A stretch of DNA of 64,000 nt from Winogradskyella vincentii (lineage in GTDB: Bacteria; Bacteroidota; Bacteroidia; Flavobacteriales; Flavobacteriaceae): positions 62,001-126,000 of the forward strand of contig NZ_JAIUJS010000004.1 of assembly GCF_020166345.1 (NCBI RefSeq). Direction: 5' to 3'. A model generated the notes under the pieces. That model did no database searches. It was given only the letters and a program-made list of their open reading frames with translations, and had not been told where the DNA came from. Made by a program: the position numbers and the translations under genes. This document shows, in pieces, positions 9,136 through 17,862 of the stretch (positions within the stretch are counted from its first letter, which is position 1; every line of letters begins with the position of its first letter).

Positions 9136-9450
9136 ATGGAAAAAATTAGAAAAATTGGCGTTTTCTCATTTGCAAAGTTTCAAGCGTTTATGGGATTATT
9201 TATTGGATTTGTATTTGGTATACTTTATTCTTTTGGTGGCCTGATCATTGACATTCTTGTTAGTTTAGAATGGATAACATCAACTGAAACACCAGGTTTA
9301 AGTTATGGGACCATATTGGCATTTGGTGCCTTAATTGGTATGCCTATTATTGGTGCTGTTTTAGGTTTTATATTTGGGATAATTCAAGCCATATTATTTA
9401 ATTTCACTTCTAATTGGTTCGGTGGAATATTTTTAGAAATTAAATCATGA
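9136..9450 (+). CDS. Small glycine-rich membrane protein
   Basis: A 104-residue protein with two long hydrophobic segments (about residues 13-40 and 55-92) containing repeated glycines (GLFIGFVFGILYSFGG, then LGFIFGIIQAILF). The pattern suggests two or three tightly packed helices in the inner membrane. No known motif; function unknown. Confidence 0.65.
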   Translation: MEKIRKIGVFSFAKFQAFMGLFIGFVFGILYSFGGLIIDILVSLEWITSTETPGLSYGTILAFGALIGMPIIGAVLGFIFGIIQAILFNFTSNWFGGIFLEIKS

Positions 9451-9496
9451 AAATTTAATGTAATTGTTATATATGGTAACTTAACTCATAGCCATT

Positions 9497-9877
9497 ATGA
9501 ACCTAAATCAAGTCACGGTACCGTCATTAGATGTTGAAAAAGCAATTGACTTTTATAAAACTCTTGGTTTAAAATTAATAGTTAGGGCTTTACCGCATTA
9601 TGCCAGATTTGAATGTCCTAAGGGTACTTCAACATTCTCCATTCATCAAGTAGAACAATTGCCTAAAGGCGAAGGTATTTCCATCTATTTTGAGTGCGAT
9701 AATCTAGATGAATATGTTTTAGAACTAAAAGAAAAAAGGATTACATTTCATTTAGATCCTACCGACCAGAATTGGCTCTGGCGTGAAGCTAGGCTCAAAG
9801 ACCTAGATGGTAATCAACTAATATTATACTTTGCTGGTGACAATAGGCTTAATCCGCCTTGGAAAATTCAAAAATGA
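9497..9877 (+). CDS. VOC-superfamily (glyoxalase/bleomycin-resistance-like) protein
   Basis: A 126-residue single-domain VOC protein. It shows the beta-alpha-beta-beta-beta pattern: opening LNQVTVPSLDVEKAIDFYKTLG, then ARFECPKG, and closing ARLKDLDGNQLILYFAGD, in which an acidic/aromatic metal-site-like segment occurs. The superfamily includes glyoxalases, dioxygenases and antibiotic-binding proteins. Which reaction, if any, cannot be told. Cytosolic. Confidence 0.82.
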   Translation: MNLNQVTVPSLDVEKAIDFYKTLGLKLIVRALPHYARFECPKGTSTFSIHQVEQLPKGEGISIYFECDNLDEYVLELKEKRITFHLDPTDQNWLWREARLKDLDGNQLILYFAGDNRLNPPWKIQK

Positions 9878-10031
9878 TTAGGATTTAAGTAATAAAAATT
9901 TGAATTGTTCCTCTGTTGCTTTACACCAAGGTTGAAAACAACTGATTTATTGAGCCTTACATCCGATTTTTGTTAATTTTTTTAACAAATAATTGTAATT
10001 TAAAACTTACCTAAATCCAACTAAATAAACG

Positions 10032-11567
10032 ATGCCAATATATAAGAGGTTATTTGATAGCGCGAATGTGCCCATTATAATCATAAGTCCCAAATTTGAG
10101 ATTTTAGATTGTAATGATATGGTTGAGCAAATATTAGATATGCCTAAAAATGAAATTATTGGTGGTACTCCTTTAGATATTTCTCCTTCACATCAACCTA
10201 ATGGCAGAGTTTCATCAGAACTCGCTGAAGAATATTTTAGTTCAGCTTTGCAGGGCAATGAAAACCGGTTTGAATGGTTGCATCAGAAAAAAAATGGTGA
10301 GGGTGTCATTGTTGAAGTTTCCCTGTTTGGTTTTGGCGAAGGGGAAAATAGAAATTTCTTTGCCATGTGGAAGGATCTCACTGAAGTAAGGCAAAAAACC
10401 AATCAACTAAAAAAGAGTCAAGAACGGTTTAAAAAAATATTTCAAGAGGCATCTCTTGGAATGGTTATTCACAGTACGAATATTGAAGACGGTATAACGG
10501 ATTGTAACCATGCGTCTGTAAAAGCATTAGGATATGACACCAAGGAAGATATTATTGGAAAGAACGTATTAGAAATATCGCCAGAATATCAGAGCCCGGA
10601 TCAATTATCCGTAACAAAGGTTAAAAAAGACATTAAGGAGTGTTTGGAAAAAGGACAAACTGAATTTGAATGGATATTACTTAAAAAAGATGGTTCACCA
10701 ATTTGGTTTAATGTTTCATTGTCCAAAATTCATTTTAATGATAGAGACCAAATTTTGGTGACATGGCAAAATATCAATGAAAAGAAAAAACACGAGGTAG
10801 AACTAAAACGCTATAGAAATAAACTTGAAAATCTTGTTGAAGAAAGAACAACAGATTTAAAAAACACACAAGCTCAATTGATATATGCTGAAAAAATGGC
10901 CTCTTTAGGTATTTTAACAGCAGGTATAGCACATGAAATAAATAACCCATTAAACTTTATTAATGGTGGCCATTTTGGACTGCAGACTGAATTAGAGGAG
11001 AAAGAAAATCTTAACATTGAAGACTCAAAAGATTATCTAGATTGTATTAGAGCTGGCGTAGACCGCATATCAAGCATAATAAAAGGCTTAAATCAATTAA
11101 GTAGAACTAATGATAAACTAAACGAAGATTGCCATATTAACTCAATCATTGATAATTGTTTAGTTGTGCTTCAAAGTAAATTAATTGGTGATATTGAGAT
11201 TAAAAAGTCTTACAACTCCAATGGTACTTTAGTTAAAGGAAATACGGGTAAATTACATCAGGTTTTTCTAAATATATTGACCAATGCCATTGATGCAATT
11301 GAAGATAATGGTACAATTAATATTACTACAAGGAATAATAATCAAGACCAATTAGAAATTGCTATTAAAGATAGTGGAAACGGTATTTCAAAAGCTCATA
11401 TCAATAAGGTTATGGATCCATTTTTTACTACTAAGGCACCTGGTGAAGGTACTGGCCTAGGTCTCTCAATATCCAACCTTATCATAGCAGATCACAATGG
11501 TGTTTTTAATATTGAATCTGATCAAAAATCCGGTACAAAGGTTACCATTCAACTACCAAAAAAATGA
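10032..11567 (+). CDS. PAS-PAS sensor histidine kinase
   Basis: A 511-residue soluble kinase without membrane segments. Two PAS domains cover about residues 5-115 and 130-250; both end with a PAC-like segment (FAMWKDLTE and LVTWQNINE). A coiled coil at about 250-290 leads to the H-box AGIAHEINNPLNF with phospho-acceptor His301. The ATPase domain (about 390-510) shows an N-box (LTNAIDAI), DSGNGI and GTGLGLSI. Being cytosolic with PAS domains, it probably senses an internal small molecule, redox state or oxygen. The receiver gene starts three bases downstream, so the two form one operon. Confidence 0.9.
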   Translation: MPIYKRLFDSANVPIIIISPKFEILDCNDMVEQILDMPKNEIIGGTPLDISPSHQPNGRVSSELAEEYFSSALQGNENRFEWLHQKKNGEGVIVEVSLFGFGEGENRNFFAMWKDLTEVRQKTNQLKKSQERFKKIFQEASLGMVIHSTNIEDGITDCNHASVKALGYDTKEDIIGKNVLEISPEYQSPDQLSVTKVKKDIKECLEKGQTEFEWILLKKDGSPIWFNVSLSKIHFNDRDQILVTWQNINEKKKHEVELKRYRNKLENLVEERTTDLKNTQAQLIYAEKMASLGILTAGIAHEINNPLNFINGGHFGLQTELEEKENLNIEDSKDYLDCIRAGVDRISSIIKGLNQLSRTNDKLNEDCHINSIIDNCLVVLQSKLIGDIEIKKSYNSNGTLVKGNTGKLHQVFLNILTNAIDAIEDNGTINITTRNNNQDQLEIAIKDSGNGISKAHINKVMDPFFTTKAPGEGTGLGLSISNLIIADHNGVFNIESDQKSGTKVTIQLPKK

Positions 11568-11570
11568 CAC

Positions 11571-11945
11571 ATGACCGAAACCAAAAGGAAACTACTTTAT
11601 GTTGAAGATGAAAAGTTAAACCGCATGCTTTTCGACAAAATTTTTTCTAAAAAATACGATGTATACATTGCAGAAAGCGGTGAACAAGGTTTAGATATTT
11701 TAATGGATCACGATGACATTCCTGTTGTAGTTAGCGATCTTAAAATGCCACATATGGATGGTTTAGAATTTATTGGCATTGCAAAAAACAAGCATCCTCA
11801 AATTAAATACTTCATACTCACAGGGTTTGACATGAATGAAGATATCGATATTGCTTTAAAGGAAAACTTGATACATCAATATTTTATGAAACCATGTAAC
11901 TTCAATGAAATTGATATGGCAATAGATAATGCCATGCATTTATGA
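11571..11945 (+). CDS. Stand-alone response-regulator receiver protein
   Basis: A 124-residue receiver domain with no output domain. Acidic residues VEDEK lie near the N-terminus, the phospho-acceptor is Asp56 in VVSDLKMPHMDG, the conserved Thr is in FILTGF, and Lys is in FMKPC. It starts three bases after the kinase gene, so it is the likely partner. Without an effector domain it must pass the signal on by protein contact or act as a phosphate sink. The AraC gene 50 bases further is a possible downstream target but no direct link is visible. Confidence 0.9.
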   Translation: MTETKRKLLYVEDEKLNRMLFDKIFSKKYDVYIAESGEQGLDILMDHDDIPVVVSDLKMPHMDGLEFIGIAKNKHPQIKYFILTGFDMNEDIDIALKENLIHQYFMKPCNFNEIDMAIDNAMHL

Positions 11946-11995
11946 AAGTGAATTACAACAACTTTATAATTAAATAATTCATTACATATAAATTC

Positions 11996-12799
11996 ATGAA
12001 TACTGATCAAATTAGAATTATTCCTATTATAAATCCACATCTTACAAACGCAAATAATGACATGTTACATGTTTGTTGGATTCAAAACAACTTTGTTGAT
12101 ATCAAGATTGAAGAAACTAATTATAGTAATTTAAACAATGCCATTATTTTTCTAAATAAGTCAATCAATTGGAAAATTATAGACAAAAAAAATAAAGGAT
12201 CTGCCGGTTATATTATGTCGCTTTCCCCTAGTATATTAAATAACCCAATATTGAGCAAACTGCACATTAATGAATTAAGAGTATTTAATTCAAAGGAAAT
12301 TCCCATTATTAACCTCAGTCCAGGTATTGCAAAGCGTACGCAAGCAATTATTGAAATGATTGATGAATTAATAGGTACACATCTCAATCATAAAGAAGAT
12401 GCAATCTTTTCCCTTTTAAATACCTTTTTTGTTTATTGTGATGGGCAATGTAATATCAAATCGGTTATTAGCCATAACGGATCTAAAAAAGCTTTAGTTT
12501 ATAAATTCAAAAAATTAGTAGATAAAAACCTGTCTGAATTTCATGAGGTTAGTGATTATGCAAAACTACTGAGTATCACACCTAAATATTTGAATAAATG
12601 CGTTAAGACTGTATTAGGTTTTACAGCCAAAGATTTAATCGCAGAACAATTAATGATGCAGTCACGCCATAAACTGAAATTTTCATACTTATCAATAAAA
12701 GAAATAAGCTATGAACTTGGTTTTTCCTCACCTGAATATTTTAGTTATTTCTTTAAAAACTTAACAGGAATCTCTCCTTCTGCCCTCAGAAAAAATTAA
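11996..12799 (+). CDS. AraC-family transcriptional regulator
   Basis: A 267-residue protein with a C-terminal AraC DNA-binding domain (about residues 170-267). The two HTHs are visible: VSDYAKLLSITPKYLNKCVK, and SIKEISYELGFSSPEYFSYF followed by TGISPSALRKN. The N-terminal 165 residues show no clear cupin pattern; the ligand is unknown. It follows the kinase-receiver pair in the same direction and precedes the cupin protein, so these may be functionally linked, though gaps of 50 and 85 bases leave separate promoters possible. Confidence 0.88.
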   Translation: MNTDQIRIIPIINPHLTNANNDMLHVCWIQNNFVDIKIEETNYSNLNNAIIFLNKSINWKIIDKKNKGSAGYIMSLSPSILNNPILSKLHINELRVFNSKEIPIINLSPGIAKRTQAIIEMIDELIGTHLNHKEDAIFSLLNTFFVYCDGQCNIKSVISHNGSKKALVYKFKKLVDKNLSEFHEVSDYAKLLSITPKYLNKCVKTVLGFTAKDLIAEQLMMQSRHKLKFSYLSIKEISYELGFSSPEYFSYFFKNLTGISPSALRKN

Positions 12800-12884
12800 T
12801 AGTTCCCATTTTCTAAGACTTCGCTGACATAATCTAATTATATCATTCTTCATAAATAATATCTTGAAGAAAACTTTTAATATT

Positions 12885-13430
12885 ATGAATAGATCATCAT
12901 TTCTAAAAAAATCTGGTTTGGCATTTGGCCTAGCTTTTACACCAAGTATTGCAACGAGTAATTCAATTTCAAATCTTATTAATTTGAAAGATAAATTAAA
13001 ACCAAAAATTGTGAAAAATGACCAAGGTGACATCCTAAATGTTATTGGTGATATTCAGATGCATAAAATAAGCGGAAGTGACACAAATAATCAAATTGCT
13101 GAGTGGGTTAATGATGTTGCACCTGGTGTCGGCATACCTCCACATGTTCACACTTTAGAAGATGAAATTTTTAGAGTTATTAAGGGCAAAGTTGAGCTCA
13201 TGGTAGATGGAGAAACAACAATTTTAGAAGCAGGTGATATTGCTTTGGCACCAAAGAATATAGTCCACTCATGGAGAATAATCGGTGAAGAAAATGCGAG
13301 TATGTGCACAAGTGCGTTTCCTGCAGGTATTGAGGTAATGTTCAAAGAACTAGGTGCTCTTCCTCCAGGGCCACCAAATTTTGAAAAGGTTGCTGAAATT
13401 TGTGGGCGATACGGTATAAGTTTCTTGTAA
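12885..13430 (+). CDS. Exported cupin-domain protein
   Basis: A 181-residue protein from the ATG at 12885, chosen because it opens a signal-like N-terminus (RSSFLKKSGLAFGLAFTPS); a TTG seven codons upstream is possible. The signal resembles a Tat leader but lacks the twin arginine (N-R-S-S). The cupin fold occupies about residues 55-150. Motif 1 is PPHVHTLEDEIFRVIKG (metal ligands His, His, Glu) and motif 2 is GDIALAPKNIVHSW. Quercetinase-like cupins share this layout. Substrate unknown. Confidence 0.78.
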   Translation: MNRSSFLKKSGLAFGLAFTPSIATSNSISNLINLKDKLKPKIVKNDQGDILNVIGDIQMHKISGSDTNNQIAEWVNDVAPGVGIPPHVHTLEDEIFRVIKGKVELMVDGETTILEAGDIALAPKNIVHSWRIIGEENASMCTSAFPAGIEVMFKELGALPPGPPNFEKVAEICGRYGISFL

Positions 13431-13502
13431 ATCAGAAGATTAAGTTAAATCTAGTGTAACAACCTAAAGTAATATTTAACTTTAGGCTAAAAATTTTACG
13501 CT

Positions 13503-13856
13503 ATGAAATTATTTATTCTTTCTGCAATCACTTTTTTTAGTTTTAACATTATTACCGCTCAAGAACCATATATATTAGAGTTAGGTTCTTCTCAAAGTAT
13601 GTGTATTGCAGGTAAAGGACCAGGCCAAGATGGTGCTATTAATCCTTATTTAGGAAGCGACTCTTATGCCATTGTAGAGAATATGAGCAAGAATGGTTTT
13701 GAAGTACGTATACAAGTAAAAGAGGATATTATTGAGATTATTCCTATAAAACCACTGGAGAAAAAGAGAATTCTTCTTTTAAAGAATCAAGTTATGTACT
13801 TTGACACCAACAAAGAGTGTAAAGTTAAAATAGATTTTGAAGCTAAGACTGATTAA
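13503..13856 (+). CDS. Hypothetical exported protein
   Basis: A 117-residue protein with a clear Sec signal peptide (first 19 residues, ending TAQ). The mature part begins EPYILELGSSQSMCIAGKGPGQDGA and is predicted beta-rich, with two cysteines (CIAGKG and NKECKV) that could form a disulfide. No family recognised. Its stop overlaps the stop of the convergent channel gene by four bases. Confidence 0.65.
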   Translation: MKLFILSAITFFSFNIITAQEPYILELGSSQSMCIAGKGPGQDGAINPYLGSDSYAIVENMSKNGFEVRIQVKEDIIEIIPIKPLEKKRILLLKNQVMYFDTNKECKVKIDFEAKTD

Positions 13857-14476
13857 TCTTTATTCTCATTTTCATTCTTATATAAACTTGGTAGGCTAAT
13901 TTTAAATTTTACGGCTAGTAGTCTTAAAACTATAACTACTATTCCGGCAATTACAAACAAGTAGTTTTTATCTTCTAAAAACTCACGTAATAAAAAGTAT
14001 GTAAATCCACCCAGGATACATGCAGTAGCGTAAATCTCTTTTCTAAAGATTACCGGAATTTCATTGCTTAATATATCTCTTATTACACCACCAAAACAGG
14101 CTGTCATAGTTCCTAAGGCAATACAGATTAAAGGATGTAATCCTGCCACCAACCCTGTTTCGATACCTAAGACAGTATATAAACCAATACCGATGGTATC
14201 AAATAAAAACAATGATCTCCTTAAATGTTTTAACTGATTTCTAAATACTACGGCAAAAGTTGTAGAGGCAACAATGACATAGACATAAGTGATATCGCGC
14301 ATCCAAGCAACAGGTTCAACACCGACCATTATATCCCTAAGTGTACCTCCTCCCACAGCTGTAACAAAAGCAATAATTATTACCCCAAACGCATCCATTC
14401 GTTTGTTCATTGCTACTAAAACTCCCGAAATAGCGAAAGCAATTGTTCCTAAAATATCTACAACTTGAAAAAACAT
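13853..14476 (-). CDS. TRIC-type / UPF0126 (YicG-like) membrane protein
   Basis: A 207-residue protein with about seven membrane segments in two homologous halves. The halves share the signature seen here as DILGTIAFAISGVLVA ... VTAVGGGTLRDIMVG and DTIGIGLYTVLGIETG ... TACFGGVIRDILSNE. The family includes prokaryotic TRIC-like cation channels and glycine transporters (UPF0126), located in the inner membrane. The ion or solute cannot be assigned. Its start overlaps the stop of the RDD gene by one base, so the two are translated from one transcript. Confidence 0.85.
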   Translation of the reverse strand: MFFQVVDILGTIAFAISGVLVAMNKRMDAFGVIIIAFVTAVGGGTLRDIMVGVEPVAWMRDITYVYVIVASTTFAVVFRNQLKHLRRSLFLFDTIGIGLYTVLGIETGLVAGLHPLICIALGTMTACFGGVIRDILSNEIPVIFRKEIYATACILGGFTYFLLREFLEDKNYLFVIAGIVVIVLRLLAVKFKISLPSLYKNENENKD

Positions 14477-15192
14477 TACATGTTCTGTGTATAGTAATTA
14501 TAATCCTTAATCACCTTAGCTATAAAATCTACGGGCTTTTCCTTTGGCTCAACCGCCATCACTTTAATTAGTCTATGGTGAAGATTAAGAATAATATTAT
14601 GGTTCCCTTTTAACACGGCATCATCATAGAGGGTTTTAACTTTTTGGATATCTGCGTCATTAAGTACTGTTACCTGACTATATGTTGGTACATAACCTTC
14701 AGGTATATCTTTTAATATAGTATCATTAATTGTTACTTTCTTTTTTTCACTGATTACAGTTGTACCTGCCGCTATATCTCCAATACGCTGACCATTGCCT
14801 TTAATCAATATAGTTAATACCGCAGCACCGCCTGAGGTTAAAACCACATCAACAATCCTTAAAATCCAACGAACAAAATAATTTGCAAAACTAGGCTTAG
14901 AACCATCTAGCTTAACAACCCTTGTGCTCATTGCACTTTTGCCAATTGTTTTACCATCCCAGAAGGTTTCCAATAAAACGTAATATAAAAAGGCTGGTAA
15001 ATTTACTAAAAGATAAATGGCCCAAGTATCACCCATATCCAAATCTAATGCTACCAAAAGTAATATGGAAGCTATAACATAAAATAGGATTACTGCACTA
15101 TCAATAAGGTATCCCAGCATGCGATCACCAATGTTTGCTACGTTTTGGTTGATGCCTACATTTTGGGCAGTTTCTATTTGAAATTCATCCAT
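14476..15192 (-). CDS. RDD-family membrane protein
   Basis: A 238-residue protein with an RDD domain in the first 150 residues. It has the opening NIGDRMLGYLIDSAVI (Arg/Asp), a DGKTIGKSAMSTRVVKLDG loop, and RWILRIVDVVL and GQRIGDIAAGTTVI segments. A soluble tail follows (about residues 160-238). RDD proteins are poorly understood; some take part in ion exchange. The gene is divergent to the SpoIIM-like gene (35 bases between starts), and this RDD-SpoIIM pairing recurs in flavobacteria. Confidence 0.85.
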   Translation of the reverse strand: MDEFQIETAQNVGINQNVANIGDRMLGYLIDSAVILFYVIASILLLVALDLDMGDTWAIYLLVNLPAFLYYVLLETFWDGKTIGKSAMSTRVVKLDGSKPSFANYFVRWILRIVDVVLTSGGAAVLTILIKGNGQRIGDIAAGTTVISEKKKVTINDTILKDIPEGYVPTYSQVTVLNDADIQKVKTLYDDAVLKGNHNIILNLHHRLIKVMAVEPKEKPVDFIAKVIKDYNYYTQNM

Positions 15193-15227
15193 ATTTTCTT
15201 TTCTTTGAAAGCTAAAGGTTTTAGTAT

Positions 15228-16244
15228 ATGCGCGAAGCAGCTTTTGTGAAGCAAAATAAAGATAAATGGTTAGAATTTGAAAGCATTCTAAAAAATAAAA
15301 CCTTAATAGATCCCGATTTACTTTCAGACCTTTATATTGAAGTTACAGATCATTTAAGCTACGCTAAAACCTTCTACAAAAATAGTAACACAGAACGGTA
15401 TTTAAACCAATTAGCATCCCAAGCCCATCAGAAAATTTATAAGACTAAGAAAGAGCCAAAAAATAGATTGATATCTTTTTTTAAAACTGAGTTCCCATTA
15501 ATGTTCTACAATCATCATAGAGAGCTATTAATTGCTTTTTTAACCTTTGGTTTTTTTGTATTGGCTGGTGCATTTTCTGCCGCAAACGAAGGTGATTTTG
15601 TTAGGTCGTTTCTTGGCGACGCATATGTTAATATGACCTTAGATAATATTGAGAAAGGAGATCCTATGGCTGTTTATAAAGAGCAAGGCGAATTCAATAT
15701 GTTTTTAGGGATAACACTTAACAATATTAAAGTTGCTCTTTTTGCATTTGGTTATGGAATTATGTTTGGAGTAGGTACATTGTATATTATGATGCAAAAT
15801 GGTATTATGCTTGGGAGTTTTCAGTATTTCTTCTATGAACAAGGACTCCTATGGGAATCAGCACGAACAATTTGGATACACGGCACTATTGAAATCTCGG
15901 TTATTATTATAGCTGGCTGTGCTGGTCTTGTTATGGGTAACGGAATGATATTCACTGGTACATTACCACGACTAGAATCTTTTAAACGAGGTGTGATAAA
16001 CGGATTAAAAATATTAATGAGCACGATTCCGTTTTTTATTATCGCCGGTTTTTTAGAGGGATTCGTAACGCGACATACAGAAATGCCAGATTGGCTTGCC
16101 ATTTTAATAATTGGAAGCTCACTTACACTTATATTGTTTTACTATGTATATTATCCAATTAAATTGAATAAAAAACTAAAAATTAATAAAGACGTTTCAA
16201 AAACTCAAGAAGTTAACCCAATACCTCAAACCAACCTAATATGA
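15228..16244 (+). CDS. Stage II sporulation protein M-like (SpoIIM/DUF95) membrane protein
   Basis: A 338-residue protein with a cytosolic N-terminus (about 100 residues) followed by five or six membrane segments. The core resembles SpoIIM/DUF95, with FLGITLNNIKVALFAFGYG and IWIHGTIEISVIIIAG as the most conserved parts. No sporulation genes accompany it; in Bacteroidota the family lies in this MoxR/DUF58 cluster and is thought to be an envelope protein. The stop overlaps the next start by four bases (ATGA). Confidence 0.85.
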   Translation: MREAAFVKQNKDKWLEFESILKNKTLIDPDLLSDLYIEVTDHLSYAKTFYKNSNTERYLNQLASQAHQKIYKTKKEPKNRLISFFKTEFPLMFYNHHRELLIAFLTFGFFVLAGAFSAANEGDFVRSFLGDAYVNMTLDNIEKGDPMAVYKEQGEFNMFLGITLNNIKVALFAFGYGIMFGVGTLYIMMQNGIMLGSFQYFFYEQGLLWESARTIWIHGTIEISVIIIAGCAGLVMGNGMIFTGTLPRLESFKRGVINGLKILMSTIPFFIIAGFLEGFVTRHTEMPDWLAILIIGSSLTLILFYYVYYPIKLNKKLKINKDVSKTQEVNPIPQTNLI

Positions 16245-17128
16245 TCAAACCTTATATAGAATTTAGAAAACAAAGTGATTTTAGTGGTATACTAACAGAT
16301 ACTTTCGGTTTTATTCGAAATGAATTTAAACCTTTAATGAAAATGATTATCAATATTGCTGGTCCAGCCATTTTGGTATATCTGCTATCATTAGCAGTGT
16401 ATAATTATGTAGCTGGTGACATTTTTGATATTGGTGCATTTGGGGATACCTCATTAAATTCTGGAAGCCTGGTACTATCATTATTGGCATTCTTTGTCTA
16501 TTTCATTTCTGCAATTGCTACTTATATCCTTTTAGGAGGTACAGTGCTATTTTATATTAAATCTTACATTGAGAACAAAGGAATAACAGACTACGACGAA
16601 ATTAAAAGAAATACTTATAGGTTTATAGGGTCGTTTTTTGGGTTAGGTATACTTAAAGGAATCACTTTAATGTTTGCAATAATGCTCTGCGTATTACCTG
16701 TGCTATATGCTATGGTGCCAATGGCCATTGTATTTAGTCTATTTGTTTTCGAATCTAGAAATTCGGTCATAGATGCCTACAGCAAAAGTTTCAATCTTGT
16801 TAATGTGGATTTCTGGACTGCTTGGGGCTCATACATTGTATTGTTTATTATTTATTATATAATAATCGTTGTATTTGCTTTACCAAGTTCTATATACGCT
16901 ATGATCAGTACCGGAATATTTACTGGCGAAGTCGATCCTGCGAATATAGAGAGTTTTTCAAGAGACCCATTTTTGATAGCACTAAGTGTAATTCAAGCAT
17001 TTATTCAAGTATTTCTCAACGTAATTTTGGTAGTTGGTGGAGCTGTAATTTACTTTCACCTTCATGAAAAAACTAATTTCACAGGCACCTATGAGAGAAT
17101 AGGAGAAATTGGTAAAATAGAAGAGTAA
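16241..17128 (+). CDS. Multi-pass membrane protein of the MoxR/DUF58 cluster
   Basis: A 295-residue protein with about six hydrophobic segments. It resembles the membrane proteins of this cluster that match the glycerophosphodiester phosphodiesterase membrane domain, but there is no catalytic domain. Overlaps of four bases with the upstream gene and one base (TAATG) with the downstream gene show tight translational coupling. Function unknown; probably part of an envelope complex made by the operon. Confidence 0.75.
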   Translation: MIKPYIEFRKQSDFSGILTDTFGFIRNEFKPLMKMIINIAGPAILVYLLSLAVYNYVAGDIFDIGAFGDTSLNSGSLVLSLLAFFVYFISAIATYILLGGTVLFYIKSYIENKGITDYDEIKRNTYRFIGSFFGLGILKGITLMFAIMLCVLPVLYAMVPMAIVFSLFVFESRNSVIDAYSKSFNLVNVDFWTAWGSYIVLFIIYYIIIVVFALPSSIYAMISTGIFTGEVDPANIESFSRDPFLIALSVIQAFIQVFLNVILVVGGAVIYFHLHEKTNFTGTYERIGEIGKIEE

Positions 17129-17862
17129 TGCAACTATTACGGTTTTTACTTTTTTTTCTATTCTTGGGGCAATTTTTGGTTGCTCAGCAAAACGCGAATC
17201 CAGTTATTTATGATGATACCGAAATCGATAAAAAAGAAATTACCGAAAAGGATCTTGAAACTTACAAAGCTGATAAAGATTTCAATTATGTGGAATTTGA
17301 AGCCGAGGAGACTTTTTTAGACAGGGCTTACAGGTGGTTGCAAAACATTCTCAGAAAATTCTGGGAAGCTATTTTCGGTGTTGGTACAGCATCAGGTTTT
17401 TTATATTTTATTTTTAGAATTTTACCTTATCTATTACTTGGATTTCTGTTTTTTCTATTGATTAGATTTTTCCTTAAAGTGAATTCAAACCGATTGGTTA
17501 TGAATACCAAAGACCAAGGTAAGGTGTCTATTACTGAAGAAGAACAGATAATAAAGAATGAAGATATTCCAGCCCTAATCCAAGGAGCTATAAAACAAAA
17601 AAATTATAGGCTAGCCATAAGGTATTATTATTTGCTGTCATTAAAACATTTAACTGACAATGATAGCATAAACTGGGAACCACAGAAGACCAATGAAGAT
17701 TATATAAAAGAAATTAGCACTTCTGCCTTAAAAGATAGTTTTAAGAACATCACTAGGATTTACGATTATGTATGGTATGGTGAGTTTGGCGTAGATGCTT
17801 TAAGATTTGAAGCTTTGAAACAACCGTTTGAAAATTTAAATGATAGAATTACAAATCCTTGA
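17128..17862 (+). CDS. DUF4129-domain exported membrane protein
   Basis: A 244-residue protein with a signal peptide (ending VAQ near residue 19), a periplasmic acidic stretch and one membrane segment (about residues 90-115). A cytosolic DUF4129 domain at the C-terminus carries the typical YRLAIRYYYLLSLKHL and TNEDYIKEI segments. DUF4129 proteins go with MoxR and DUF58 genes. The gene overlaps its upstream neighbour by one base and the next gene's TTG start by four. Confidence 0.8.
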   Translation: MQLLRFLLFFLFLGQFLVAQQNANPVIYDDTEIDKKEITEKDLETYKADKDFNYVEFEAEETFLDRAYRWLQNILRKFWEAIFGVGTASGFLYFIFRILPYLLLGFLFFLLIRFFLKVNSNRLVMNTKDQGKVSITEEEQIIKNEDIPALIQGAIKQKNYRLAIRYYYLLSLKHLTDNDSINWEPQKTNEDYIKEISTSALKDSFKNITRIYDYVWYGEFGVDALRFEALKQPFENLNDRITNP

